Shown piece by piece: positions 37,007 to 49,279 of a stretch of DNA of 64,000 bases; the first letter of the stretch is position 1; each line of letters starts with the position of its first letter. The notes under the pieces are model-generated. The model had not been told where the DNA came from, ran no database searches, and worked only from the letters and a program-made list of their open reading frames with translations. The DNA comes from Podospora pseudocomata. Taxonomy: Eukaryota; Ascomycota; Sordariomycetes; Sordariales; Podosporaceae. The position numbers and the translations under genes are program-made. Where the stretch lies: positions 4,216,001-4,280,000 of the forward strand of contig NW_026946363.1 in assembly GCF_035222375.1 (NCBI RefSeq). Reading direction: 5' to 3'.

Positions 37007-40000
37007 ATGTCGGTTCGCAACAATCCGTTCGCGAGGAATGCCTCACCTTCGACTGGTTCGAATGGGCCAGGCGGCGGGCCAGGCAGACCAAAATCGACAC
37101 TTTTCCCCTCATCGCCCTCTCCATTCTCGGGAATGGCCTCCCCACCCTCTCACGTCCGCACTCAGTCACAAAACTCGGTTGCGTCAACCATGGCGCAGCC
37201 AATGCCCCTCCGCACTGCCAATAGTCATGCTCGTCTACTTTCTAGGGACGCCAGCACTGCGAGCTCGAGCTCGGGCACATTCGCCCCATCATTTATCAAG
37301 ACGGATGACTTGAGAAAACCCACCGACATTGTCAAGGGAATTGAAGGGGAGAATGACTTTTCTGGCAAGAAATACGTGTGGCTTAAGGATCCACAGACGG
37401 CTTTTGTCAAGGGCTGGGTAGTCGAGGAGCTGCCAGGGAACAAGATACTGGTTCAATGCGATGATGGGAGTGTGAGTATTTGTCCCTATCATCTGGCTGG
37501 TACAAACTGACCACCGCGATCTAGCAACGAGAGGTCGACGCAGAAAGCGTCGACAAAGTCAACCCCGCCAAGTTCGACAAGGCTAACGACATGGCCGAGC
37601 TGACGCACCTGAACGAGGCATCCGTCGTCCACAACCTCCACATGCGCTACATGTCCGATCTCATCTATACCTACTCTGGCCTGTTCTTGGTCACAGTCAA
37701 CCCCTACACCCCACTCCCCATCTACACGAATGAATACATCAACATGTACAAGGGCCGAAACCGGGAGGATAATAAGCCCCATATCTACGCCATGGCCGAC
37801 GAGGCCTTTCGAAATCTGGTGGATGACAATGAGAACCAGAGTATTCTTGTGACTGGTGAATCAGGTGCAGGAAAGACGGAAAACACCAAAAAGGTCATCC
37901 AGTACCTTGCTGCTGTTGCAAGGTTGGACTCGACGGCAAAGAGCAGGGAGCAGCAGCATTCTACCCTTTCGGCTCAGATTCTGAGGGCCAATCCCATTCT
38001 GGAAGCTTTTGGAAACGCTCAGACTGTGAGGAATAACAACTCGTCGCGATTCGGCAAGTTTATCCGGATCGAGTTTAATCGGAATGGGTCGATTGCTGGT
38101 GCCTTCATTGACTGGTATTTGCTTGAGAAGTCCCGAGTCGTGAGGATCAACTCTCAGGAGCGGAATTATCACGTTTTCTATCAGTTGCTCAAGGGTGCTG
38201 ATAGGAGGCTCAAGCAAGAGTTCCTGCTGGATGGGCTTGATGTGGAGGACTTTGCTTATACCAGGGAGGGCCAGGATACTATCTCCGGTGTGTCGGACCG
38301 CGACGAGTGGAACTCGCTGCTGGAGGCGTTTGGGGTTATGGGGTTTGATGAGAGCGAGCAGGCGGCCATTCTGAGGACCATTGCGGCGGTGCTCCATCTG
38401 GGTAATCTGAATGTTGTCAAGGAGAGCAGGTCTGCGGACCAGGCTAGACTGGCACCCGACGGGAAGGAGGTTGCGGCCAAGGTTTGCAAACTGCTGGGTG
38501 TGCCGTTGCAGCCTTTCTTGCAGGGGTTACTGCACCCCAAGGTCAAGGCAGGAAGAGAATGGGTTGAGAAGGTGCAGACTCCGGAGCAGGTTCGGTTCAG
38601 TATCGATGCTCTGGCGAAGGGTATCTACGAGCGAGGCTTCGGGGACCTGGTCACGAGAATCAACCGGCAGCTTGACCGGCCTGGGATGGGGCTGGATGAT
38701 ACCAGGTTCATTGGCGTGCTGGATATTGCTGGTTTTGAGATTTTTGAGCACAACAGTTTCGAGCAACTGTGTATCAACTACACGAACGAGAAGCTGCAGC
38801 AGTTTTTCAACCACCACATGTTTGTCCTTGAGCAGGAGGAGTACGCCAGAGAAAAGATTGAGTGGCAGTTTATCGACTTTGGGAAGGATCTACAGCCGAC
38901 GATTGATTTGATTGAGCTGCCGAACCCGATTGGTATTTTCAGCTGCTTGGATGAGGACTGTGTCATGCCCAAGGCGACCGACAAGACCTTTTCGGAGAAG
39001 CTGAACTCTTTGTGGGATAAGAAGTCACAAAAGTATCGGCCTTCGAGGTTGGGACAGGGGTTCATCTTGACGCATTATGCTGCCGAGGTGGAGTATTCGA
39101 CCGAGGGGTGGCTGGAGAAGAACAAGGACCCGATGAACGACAATGTGACTAGGTTGCTGGCCGCTTCGACCGATAAGCATGTCGCGAATCTGTTTGCGGA
39201 CTGCGCCGATCAGGATGATGAGGTGGGAGGGATGAGGAGCAGGGTGAAGAAAGGCTTGTTTAGGACTGTTGCTCAGAGGCACAAAGAGCAGCTGTCTAGC
39301 CTGATGGCGCAGCTGCATTCGACGCACCCGCACTTTGTGAGGTGTATCCTGCCGAATCACAAGAAGAAGGCGAAGCAGTTTAATGGGTTGTTGGTGCTGG
39401 ATCAGCTGAGGTGTAATGGTGTGCTGGAGGGCATCAGGATCGCGAGGACGGGGTTTCCCAATCGGTTGGCCTTTGCGGAATTTCGCCAGCGTTATGAGGT
39501 TCTCGTGAGAGACTTGCCGAAGGGGTATTTGGAGGGGCAGGCGGTGGCGAGGTTGATGCTGGACAAGTTTGGGCTGGACAGGTCGCTTTACCGGGTTGGG
39601 CTGACGAAGGTTTTCTTCCGAGCGGGGGTGCTGGCCGAGCTGGAGGAGAAGAGAGACGCGCTGATTTCGGAGATCATGGCGCGGTTTCAGAGCGTGGCGA
39701 GGGGGTACATGCAGAGGAGGATTGCGTTTAAGCGGTTGTATCGGGCGGAGGCGACGAGGGTGATCCAGAGGAATTTCCAGGTGTATTTGGACCTTTGTGA
39801 AAACCCTTGGTGGCAGTTGCTGGTGAGAATGAAGCCGCTTTTGGGCGCGACAAGGACGGCGACGGAGGTGAAGAAGAGGGATGAGATGATCAAGCAGCTG
39901 CATGACAAGATGAAGTTGGAACTGGAGAATCGCCAGAAGCTAGAGGAGGAGAGGAGAAATGTTCATGCGGAGCTCAACAAGATTCAGCAGGTGCTTGAGA

Positions 40001-43000
40001 GTGAAAGATCGCTTGCGCTGGATAAGGAGGAGATCTTCAAGCGGCTGCAGATGAGGGAGGCGGAGCTGGAGGACAAATTGGCTGGTGCTCTGGATGATCA
40101 GGAGAGACTGGAGGACCAGCTTGATAGTCTTCTTGACGCCAAGAAGCGGGCCGAGGAGGATGTGAACAGCTATCGTGCTCAGCTGGAGCAGGCAGCTGGT
40201 CTCATTTCTAGGCTGGAGGCTGAGAAATCGGAGCTTGCGGCAAAGGTGGCTGATCTGGAGAAGTCCATTGACGAGATCGCCAAGAAGCAGTCTGAACGCA
40301 GCGCACAGGAGGCGGCTTTGGAGGATGAGGTCAAAATGCTGCAGAGCCAGCTCTCACTCAAGGATAGGAAGGTGCGGGATATGGAGAGCAAGCTTCTCAA
40401 GGCTGATCAGGATCTCGATATTAAGCTGCGGACTGTCGAAAAGGAGCTTCAGACTTCACGAACCAAGAACTCGCAGCTCAGTGCTGAGAACCGGGAGATT
40501 CAACAGCAACTTGCGCAATTGTCCAAGACTTCTACCGACTACGAAGACTTGGTGCGCAAGAAGGAGAGCGAGCTGGCGTTGCTTCGTTCGGACAATAAGA
40601 AGTACGAAATGGAGCGGCGTAGTCTTGAAGATCAGCGCAAGACCCTCAGCGCCGAGAGGGAAAAGACCGCCGAGCGTCTTCGTGACATTCAGGCGGAACT
40701 CACTGCGATGAGGGCTCAACAAGACCAGCTCAAGCGAGAGGCTGCAGATGCCAACAAGCTTCTCCAGGCTCGGCTCTCGGAGGATGCCCAGGCTGATGAG
40801 AACCGTCAACTTCTCGAGGCACAGGTCAAGGACTTGAAGGATGAACTTTACAAGGTTCAAATGGAACTTAGTAGAGAACGTCAGTCCCGCGACGATGTTG
40901 CCCTTCTTGGCGAGCACAAATACAATACCCTGAAGGAGGAGTACGACCACCTTAATGAGTCCAAGATTACGATTGAGAAGGAGCTCTATGCTCAGCAGGA
41001 CACTCTTCGCCGTATGATGGAGACGCGGGCTGCTGCTGAGAAGGAGCGGGATGAAGCCAGGCAAGAAATCCGAGCTCTTCGTGTGGCCAAGACGCAGGCT
41101 GAGGAAGCTCGCCGGGAAGCAGAGATTATCGGTGAAAGGGCTGCTTCCAAGATTGCCCGTGAAAAGGAGGAGAGCCTGCGCAAGGCTCTGGAGTCTGCCA
41201 GCAACAGGGTGAATTCCTTGGAGGAGCAAGTCGCCGACCTGACCTACCAGATTGAGGATCTCAACAAGGTGATTCTTGAGTCTGGAGAGTTTGGACTGAA
41301 GAATGACCAGGCCAAGGAGCGGTTGGAACGCGAGCTTGTTACTGTCAAGGGTCGGTTGGCTGCTTCGGAAAACGACAACAAGGCTTTGCTCAATAAGCTG
41401 CAACAGAAGGGGCTAGAGATTGCGAGGTCTAGCTCGAGGGCGAGCGAGGCTTCCAGAGGCCAGATCATGGGTCTTCAGCGGGAAAAGGCCAGGCTGGAGG
41501 AGCAGAACGCGAAGCTCAATAAGCAGCTTGGTGACTCGCAGGTTACCATCGCGTCTTTGGAGAAGAGACTGGAGAAGCTGCAGCTCAGCTTGGAGGATCT
41601 CAACCATGAAGTGGCCAGGGAGGTGCAGAACAGTCGCGCTGCGGAAAAGGCTTCGTCGAGTGCCACCGCGCAACTTGCTGAGGCGAATCGGACTATTGAG
41701 TCTGAACGGCAGCTCCGCACACACGCTCAGGGCACGGTCCGCACTTTACAGCAGACACTGGATTCTCGCGACATTGAGCTTGCTGATCTCCGCGGACAAT
41801 TGTTGGATGCGCTCAAGATTGTTGACCCTGAGTTTGTGCCTACGATTCAGTCTGAGGGCGGTGCCGACAAGTTCCTCAGCAAGAATCTTGATCTGGCTCG
41901 CAAGATTGAGGAGCTCCAGCAGAATCTCCGGGTTCAGACTGCAGCTCGCGCTAACGCCGAGGCTCATGTTGCAGAGTTGAGAGCAGCTAGGGCTGAGTCT
42001 CCGACTAGAACTCGCCATGGGGAGTTCAACCCTAACGAACCCGTCTTTGAGCCTGGCTCACCGGAACAGAAGCGGTCCAGACCTAACGGCCGTCACTATT
42101 CCGGTGCATCTACTCCTCCTCGTCGCTTCGCCACGGTCGAGACTGACCATCTCGACTCGGTCAAGTCTGACAAGACAGCTGACATTCTCAGCTTCAACAA
42201 CCGCCAGGACCTCAAGGCTGAGGTTGAGGAGCTGCAAAACCAGCTGCAGATTGCTCACATGCAGAACAGGCACTTGCAGAGCCAGCTTGAGCGGTCTGTG
42301 CCGGATCCCCAGGCTACTGTTGATGAGAGTGGCCGTGTTCAAAAGCTGGAGCAGATGAACAGCAAGCTGCACCATATGCTTGATGAGTCTTCGCAGAAGG
42401 TGTCTGCGCTTGAAAAGGCGCTTCATGCCGGTGAGCTTTCTCTCCGCGACATCCAGACTAGATCTCACGAGGAGATTCTGGATCTGTTGCATAGCCAAGA
42501 GGACTCCCGCCGCCGTCTCCTGTCTGATCACAATGATGCCATTGGGGAATTGGTCCATATCAAGGAGCACTTTGAGAGACTCAGACACGACAGGGCCAAG
42601 ATCGAACTCGATCTCCGCGATGCCAAGTCCGACCTTCAGGAGATGTCACTTGCGCGCGAGCAGGAAGCCGCCAGCCGAAACCAGCTGCTGCAGGAGTTTG
42701 CTGACTTGCAGATCCGCTTGGACTCTGAGACCAGCAAACTGGCTGATGTTGCTGCCAACTTGCAGTTGTACAAGGGTCGTGCGGATGAGTACTTTGCCAA
42801 ACTTGAGAACGCCGAGATTGCTGTGCTCAAGGCTACCAGGGCCGAGCAGTTTGCCAAGGCGCAAGCAAAGGATGCGGAGGATGCTTGTGCTGAGATGATG
42901 TCTGAAAGGAAGAGGCTCGACGGCACCATTGAGGATCTTCAGCTCCAGAATCAACGCTTGGAGGAGAAGATCGAAGACATGTCGACCGACCTTGAGGCTG

Positions 43001-44403
43001 CTACTCAGGCCAAGAAGAGACTGCAGCACGAGCTGGAGGATTATCGCAATCAGCGGGCAAACGATATTGAGGACAAGGAGTCGAGCATGGAGCAGCTTCG
43101 CAAGAAGTATCAGGCCGAGTTTGGGACTCTCACCAAGGAGCTTGATCTTGCGAGGGAGGAGAAGCTGTTCAAGCAGGCCGAGATTACGCGCTTGCGTGAG
43201 GAGCTTGACGAGCTGAGGTCCAAGTGGGATGACGAAGTCCTCAACAGCTCTACTTGGTCCAAGGAGAAGGCTCGGTTGGAGTCGACGCTCTCGGATGTTA
43301 TGGCTTCGAGAGATGAGGCTGTTAATGCTCACAACGATGCCCAGGGCAAGATTGTGTCGCTTCTTCAGCAGGTGCGGAATCTTCGGACGTCGGTGGATGA
43401 TATCACTGCCGAGCGTGATAACCTTGCCCGCGAGAAGCAAAGCATCGAGGCTCGGTTGAAAGAGGCCAAGGCTGGTCTGGAGGACTTGGCCAACAGTGAG
43501 AGCCCTTCGCTGAGGAATGCTGCGAACATCGACAAGGAGATTCTGGAGCTCAAGTCTGGTTTGGCTCAACAGCAGGATATTGCTGCTGCCGCGGTGGAGA
43601 AGATGCGTCGCGCTGAGGCTTTGGTGTCTGAGGTTCAAAAGGACATTGTGGCTGAGCGCGAGGCTAGCGCCGAGTTGCACAAGCAGAAGAATGCGCTAGA
43701 GAAGTCGTTGAATGAGGTGCAGCTGAAGCTGATTGACTTGGAGACGAAGGGGTATTCGGCTGCCAGTCATGACATCAAGTTCTTGCATAAGCGCATCCAG
43801 GAGGTTAGTTTGTTTATTTCTTCCACATTGTCGAGTCCTGGATGCAACACAACACCCCCGAGGTCCCCTACCCCCAAGCTTTAACCTTTCAGCAGAACAC
43901 TAACATTAACCCCTCCCCCCCCAAATTAGCTCGAATCGGAACTCGAACAGCACCTGAACGAGCGGAGCAAATCCCAACGATCAGTCCGTAACGTGGACAG
44001 GACCGTGAAGGACTTGCAGACACAGATCGACCGGAAGGACAGGCAGAATGTGCAGCTGCAGGAGGACATGACGAGGATGAGGGACAAGATGGACAAGTTG
44101 CTCAAGACGATTGAGGAGCTGCAGGCGTCGGAGAGCTCGAATGAACTGCAGGCGAGGAGGGCGGAGAGGGAGCTGAGGGAGGAGAGGGAGAGAATTATGC
44201 AGTTGGAGAGGGAGCTCGATAGCTGGAAGGCGATGAAGGACCGGCCTTCGGGGGCTAGTGTAGCTACGGGGGCGAGCGTCTTTGGGGGGAGTGTGAGGGG
44301 GAAGGGGTGGAGGAGCGATGGGAATATTTTGGTGGAGGATGGGAGAGTCCCGCAGCGGAAGAGCAGCATTAGTAGGGTGCCTAGCTTGAAGGGGTTCTTG
44401 TAG
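37007..44403 (+). CDS. Class II myosin heavy chain
   Basis: Three exons (37007-37471, 37525-43803, 43930-44403) give 2405 residues. A disordered head of about 110 residues leads to an SH3-like fold (KKYVWLKDPQTAFVKGWVVE). The motor spans about 165-860: P-loop GESGAGKT at 266-273, switch II DIAGFEIF, and the reactive loop LDQLRCNGVLEGIRIART. IQ-type light-chain sites follow (ARFQSVARGYMQRR; ATRVIQRNFQVYL), then the invariant lever-end tryptophans (NPWWQLL). The rest, about 1450 residues, is heptad-rich coiled coil with a Pro/Gly-containing break near 42000-42140 (GEFNPNEPVFEPGSPEQKR). Family knowledge: fungal myosin II builds the contractile ring for septation. The tail is longer than that of animal myosin II but normal for filamentous fungi. 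No motor residue appears missing. Confidence 0.95.
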
Positions 44404-44954
44404 GGTGAGAGGGGGGTTTCCAGGGTTAGGATGGGGTTGGATGGCTGGTGAGAGAGCTTGGGGGGATATGATGATGGATTATGGATATGTTCTTTGATGA
44501 GTTACTTTTTCTTGGGGTTTTTGGGAGCGAGAAGGGGAGAGGTAAAAACATGGATGGTGTGACGGCTGTGGCGGCGTCACCATATATATACCACTGGAGC
44601 GAGCCAAGCATGCAAGCTTGGCTCACTTGTAGCTTTTGATAGCAATCACAGTGGGTATGGTGCAGTGGTCCGGCCTGCCGTGACAGATGGGTAATGGGGT
44701 GGTTGTTTGAAAATATTTGTGGATTGCTATTGTTATTGTAGCTGGAGCTGTTGGGTGGAACATACTTTGGTCATATTTATCATAGTGTGTATGGGAGTAG
44801 CATAATGGACAAGTGTGTTTATGCATAGCTAGATATTGGGGATGAAGTGGACGTTTTGCGAGTGAACTTGTTTTCAGAGTAAGGGGTGATATCAGCAGAA
44901 TTGCGGTAATCACCGGCACCATAATGGCTGAATCGTCACAAAATCTACAACAAA
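44404..44954. other. 3' region of the myosin gene
   Basis: No gene is seen between the myosin stop and the tRNA gene. Confidence 0.5.
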
Positions 44955-45028
44955 TCCTCTGTGGCGCAATTGGCTAGCGCGTCTGACTGTTAATCAGGAG
45001 GTTGGAAGTTCGAGCCTTCCCGGAGGAG
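44955..45028 (+). tRNA. tRNA-Asn (GTT), third copy
   Basis: Identical over 74 nt to the copies at 21129 (+) and 31352 (-). Anticodon GUU, no intron. A T6 run at 45039-45044 serves as the Pol III terminator. Confidence 0.97.
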
Positions 45029-46233
45029 ATGTTACTTATTTTTTATCATTAAATAAATGCTTTTACAGGTCTTGGCATTCTTTTGTGTTTGTTTTTGTTG
45101 CTGGACGAAGCTTTGGAAGCTTTGTCTTCTTCTCACCTGCCAAGCGACTCTCGCTTCTTACCAACAAAAAGACTATGCTTTTTCCCAGCTAGTCGGATCA
45201 CGGACTTGACATGAATCCTTTGCGGCGGGATATTGCGGCGTGGACAAGCCCCCCTTTGAGGCACGGAGTTGGTTTGGGGAATAACTCTGGGGGTATCAAG
45301 CGAACCGAAATTTCATGGGCCACAAACACACACAGCGCTATTGATGGGATGTCATAAGCAATGGGGTGCCACGGGCAGGGGGGACAAGCGGGTAGGTGCA
45401 GCGATGCGATTGACTGACAGCTTGGTAGTCGGTGGTTCGTGATCCGGATGCGGCTGTCATGCACGCAGATACGGGGCCCCCACTATGAACAACGGCACAG
45501 GAGGCGCACGCAATGACGATGGTTCTGTTGAGGTGGGAGGTGGGAATCATGTATGGTGACTGCGGACTGTTCGTCAATCTGTGTCCTACCCGAGTTACGG
45601 GAAATATCACATCCATGGAGGGTCATCCACGTCATGCGTCAAAGAACGATCAGGTCTTACGATGTGCTGTGGTAAAGTTCCCTCGAGTTGGATAGCTTGG
45701 CATGATACAAGCTTGCCTGTTTTTTCTTTGTTGTGCTTGAGGAGCTACAAGAGGGAAGTGCTTGGAAGTACCGAGGGAGGGTTGGTTCTTTCATAGCTTA
45801 GCTTTGTTCCCTTCCCGGTGAATAGCTTCGGCGAATCATCGAGTTGGATTGGGTTGTTGTTGGGGGTATGGGGTGGATGGGGGGATGACGGGAACTAGTG
45901 TTCTTGTTTCGCCTCTTGCTGGCGTATACTGTTTGCAAGGGGGATGTACTCCTTTGTGTGAGTGTTGCCTTTTTCCAAGATGGGGATGGTACGAGTGACG
46001 AGGTGTATTGAAGAGGGGGGATGAATAAAAGGGCTGGGGTAGGTATTCGCGCTGTTTTCAGTGGGAAGGGGTTTCTTTCTCTTCTGCTCTTCTTCTGGCC
46101 CATCCCTCCCTCTCGTTCTCTCTCTCGTGGGATTTTGTTTCAGAAGATACACCATCTGTGATCAAGTTTTGGGTTTAGCAACCATAACACAGCTGTGTAT
46201 ATATCACCACTCAATCTCAGCCACACCATCAAT
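45029..46233. other. Intergenic tract upstream of the CFEM gene
   Basis: No gene is supported. A TATATAT box at 46198-46204 lies only 30 bp before the CFEM ATG, so either the leader is very short or another element sets initiation. Confidence 0.45.
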
Positions 46234-46730
46234 ATGAAGTTCCTCGCCATCGCCGCCACTCTCTTCACCACCCTCGCCGTGGCTCAGAACCTCGAAGGGC
46301 AGCCCGCCTGCGCTGTACTTCCTCCTCCCTCCCCCTCAGTTCCATCCCCCATCTAACCTCCCACTAGACATCATGCCTTATAAGCGCTATTAGCGCTGCA
46401 GGCTGCGCCGCATCGGACGTCGCCTGCCAGTGTGGGCCCACTCAGGTTTCCATCGCCGCCTCGGCCGGCCCTTGCCTTCTCGACGCCTGCCCAATGTCGG
46501 ACTTGATCTCGGCCGAGAGCGCGGGCCTAGCCAAGTGCGAGAGCTTCTCTTCCACTGCCGGTGCTGCTCCGACCCGTCAGGACAACGCCGGTCCTGTCAC
46601 TGGAACTGGGACGGCGACTACCACCAGGACGTCGACTTCTTCTGCTGGTGCGGCGGCTGTTATGACTGCTGCTCCGGTGCTGGTTGGTGCGGCCTGTGTG
46701 GGCGTTATGGGCGTGCTTGGGGCTATGTAA
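46234..46730 (+). CDS. CFEM-domain secreted, probably GPI-anchored protein
   Basis: Two exons, 46234-46314 and 46368-46730, give 147 residues. The N-terminus MKFLAIAATLFTTLAVAQ is a clear signal peptide. The CFEM domain follows with its eight cysteines in order: PACA, TSC, AAGC, VAC, QC, GPC, DAC and AKC. A Ser/Thr-rich stem comes next, and the C-terminus is hydrophobic (VLVGAACVGVMGVLGAM) after a Ser/Ala/Gly stretch, as in GPI-anchored proteins. Family knowledge: CFEM proteins are fungus-specific surface proteins; some bind haem and others act as effectors or in adhesion. The specific role cannot be assigned. The single 53-bp intron interrupts the domain between its first and second cysteines. 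It sits at the edge of the repeat-rich island. Confidence 0.88.
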
Positions 46731-47037
46731 ATAGCAAGGGCGATATGGGAAGATTGAAACTGTTCTTTTTTCTGGGAGGGAGAGGGGGGGGGGGAGTGAA
46801 AGGGACAAAAGCAAGCAAAACAGGCGAAAAGGGTATTGGCATTGGGTTAACGTTTTTTTTTTTTTTGGGTAGTCTGTCATTGGGACATGGTTGCCACTAA
46901 TGATATTGTTCATCATCTCACCCGTCCTGTCCTGTGAGTGGTGTGTTTCCCTGCGAGATCAACACCACGATACTTTCTCCTGAGCGACGGTCCCCCAGGG
47001 ACTCTCATCATATACCTTAACTCAAGCAATAACTTCC
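46731..47037. other. 3' region of the CFEM gene
   Basis: No gene is seen. It contains a G-run near 46787 and a T-run at 46853-46866. Confidence 0.4.
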
Positions 47038-47106
47038 ACATACGACCATAACCAACTGAAAACTCGGGATGCCGTTCGCTCTCCCCTAGATAAGCAGTTG
47101 AGTGCA
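47038..47106 (+). pseudogene. Truncated 5S rRNA copy
   Basis: The first 60-70 nt closely resemble the 5' half of dispersed 5S rRNA genes of Neurospora type as I remember them: acatacgaccata, aaaactcgggat, cgctctccc and tagataagc occur in the right order and spacing. The helix formed by caactg and cagttg is fully complementary although it differs from the form I recall, which suggests the copy derives from a working variant. The second half, with the C-box of the internal promoter and the 3' strand of the terminal helix, is absent after about 47106. I therefore call it a truncated pseudogene. Confidence 0.7.
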
Positions 47107-47557
47107 ATGTTATCTTCCGGGATGACTTTTGCCTCACTTTTCCGCTCAGTCAACGCCCAAACGTTTTTGGTTTCCACAAAAGGCTCAACACCACCATTTT
47201 CAGCAATCGCAACGGACAGTACCGTCTTGTTGGCTTTACCCCTCTTGATCTCACGCCGCGGCCTCCCATCATGGCCGGTATATTTTAGGCTCGACAGAGG
47301 GCAGTGCGGTATTTTTGGCTCTTACTTACCTAGTAATACTTATTTTCCCTGCTCCTACCTATCGTCGTCCTTACGCGCTCTGATTAATACTTTACTTTCC
47401 CGCTCACACCTGCTCGTCATCCCTGCGCCCCTTCCCACGACCTGCGCTGTTCCCACGACCTGCGCTGCTCTTACGACCTGCGCTACTCCCACGATGGTTG
47501 ATCTGGACGCTGGACGTTGTCGCGCTTAGTAGGGCCCTTAAGCTACCGACGTAGTTC
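47107..47557. other. Repeat-island segment with an 18-bp tandem array
   Basis: An open frame of 143 codons (47098-47529) has no recognisable domain. Near its end an 18-bp unit beginning cccacgacctgcgct is repeated three times (47434-47487) with a partial fourth. I see no gene that I would support. Confidence 0.4.
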
Positions 47558-47953
47558 TGTCACAGACCAACCATATAGCAAGGCAGAGTGGAGACTGCAG
47601 CAGGCCGTGGGGACCAATCAAGTAAGATATAACGGCGGGGCTGCAGGACAGTGGGGCGCTCACCTCTTGGCAGTGGTGAGCATGGTGAGCCAGAGTGGAT
47701 CACCACCGCTCACCAGTGAGCCGTGGTAAGCCAGGTACGGAGGTACCTGAAGGATTGAGGTCTATATATACGGAGGAACTGGCTGGTGTTGATAGACAGT
47801 TCCGCAGTATGCAATTCAAGCTTGTATTCACGGGATCTTGTGTTTACATTGAGACATCTTGTTGTGCACTGTTTAGCTGCACCGAACCAGGATTATTCAG
47901 AAGTGCCTTCAACCAGTACCCCTTTCAGAGGTTCTGGATAAGGGTTCGTCACA
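47558..47953. mobile_element. Possible LTR-like relic
   Basis: The segment opens with TGTCAC and closes with GTCACA. It has a TATA-like stretch (tctatatatac at about 47760) followed by sequence resembling the R/U5 part of fungal LTRs. No target-site duplication is visible and the ends are not perfect inverted repeats. It is treated as a fossil of uncertain family; no coding region is attached. Confidence 0.3.
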
Positions 47954-47954
47954 C

Positions 47955-48154
47955 TTTTATAAATTATATTTATAATATATATATAATCCGTAATATTTAG
48001 AAATATAATTCGTAATCTCTATAATTATATATAATACTTAATAAAGAGTAGAACGAGACTTAATCCCTATAAACATTTAAGTAGTATAGTTAATAATCCT
48101 TATAATAATTAAATCCGCGAAAGTTAAGGTATAACGATATTTTATCACTTTCGT
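47955..48154. repeat. AT-rich block, probable RIP-degraded repeat
   Basis: About 200 bp made almost entirely of A and T with scattered TAATA and ATAAT words, standing out sharply from the GC-rich neighbourhood. Such islands are the usual product of repeat-induced point mutation (C to T in duplicated DNA) in Pezizomycotina. The origin of the repeat cannot be read. Confidence 0.6.
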
Positions 48155-48661
48155 GTTACAACCTGCACCGGGAGTGGATACAGACTGCAAGGCAGTACGC
48201 CGGAGGTGAATATGACAAGATGATCGAAGGTTGTGACAAGCGTCTCAGACATGAGGTTCACTGTCAACAACAGGTCGTTCTAACAAAGAGCTACTGAGAG
48301 TAGATTGTAGACAAATGAACTTGATTGCTTGCATGAGGAATCAGATTCCTCGACATGGGGAGCGCTGGGCACTCCCCCCTATTTATGTGAAGCTATCTAC
48401 ATATGTTTCTGAAGTATCTTTGTACCTTGCTCAGTGTGCTCAGTGGTCTTGGCAGCTGAGCAGACTGAGCAACCTTTCATGATCGATGTGCTCAGTGTGC
48501 TCAGTGGTCTTGGCCACTGATCAGACTGAGCACCTCCTGATTGGTCGTATGGGGGCTTATGGGTCTTTCCATCCCTGGCCCAATGATTGGCCGAGGTGTC
48601 CCAGCACCTCGGGTACCACCCAGTGGTTCCTGTACGGGAGTATTACACTTGGGGCGTAACA
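48155..48661. mobile_element. Candidate solo LTR (about 507 bp)
   Basis: The segment begins TGTTAC and ends GTAACA, a perfect 6-bp inverted terminal pair of the TG...CA type usual for LTRs. Inside are two imperfect direct repeats (48428-48475 and 48488-48530) built around gctcagtgtgctcagtggtc. No internal coding region adjoins it and flanking 5-bp duplications do not match, so it would be an old solo LTR. Family unknown; fossil. Confidence 0.4.
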
Positions 48662-48901
48662 ACGGCGTTTTTATGGACGGATATGATCAAGCCCTTCGGC
48701 TCTCTTTTGTTTCGCTCTAGGAGGAGACGGATCGACCGGCAGGTGCTCTAGGATCCACTCTACCCGACTTCTCAACTAAACCGGGATCGCGAGGGTGAGC
48801 TTCCAGCTTGAGACATGTATAAGCGAGGTACCCAATCCAGGTTGTGCTTTGTTGCTGATTCGGCTGAGGAAGCGGCCTCGTCGCACAATAGAGAAGGATA
48901 C
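48662..48901. other. Probable promoter remnant of the oxidoreductase
   Basis: Unique-looking sequence between the LTR-like element and the trinucleotide tract. No gene is seen. Confidence 0.35.
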
Positions 48902-49228
<327 letters not shown>

Positions 49229-49279
49229 AGTCATCACATTAACTCTAGAGTCTCCAGTACAATCTGCTGAACAGTCGAC

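Noticed and set aside
47038-47530. A 5S-derived SINE
   Set aside because: The internal promoter is incomplete, there is no A-tail or target duplication, and only one copy is visible.
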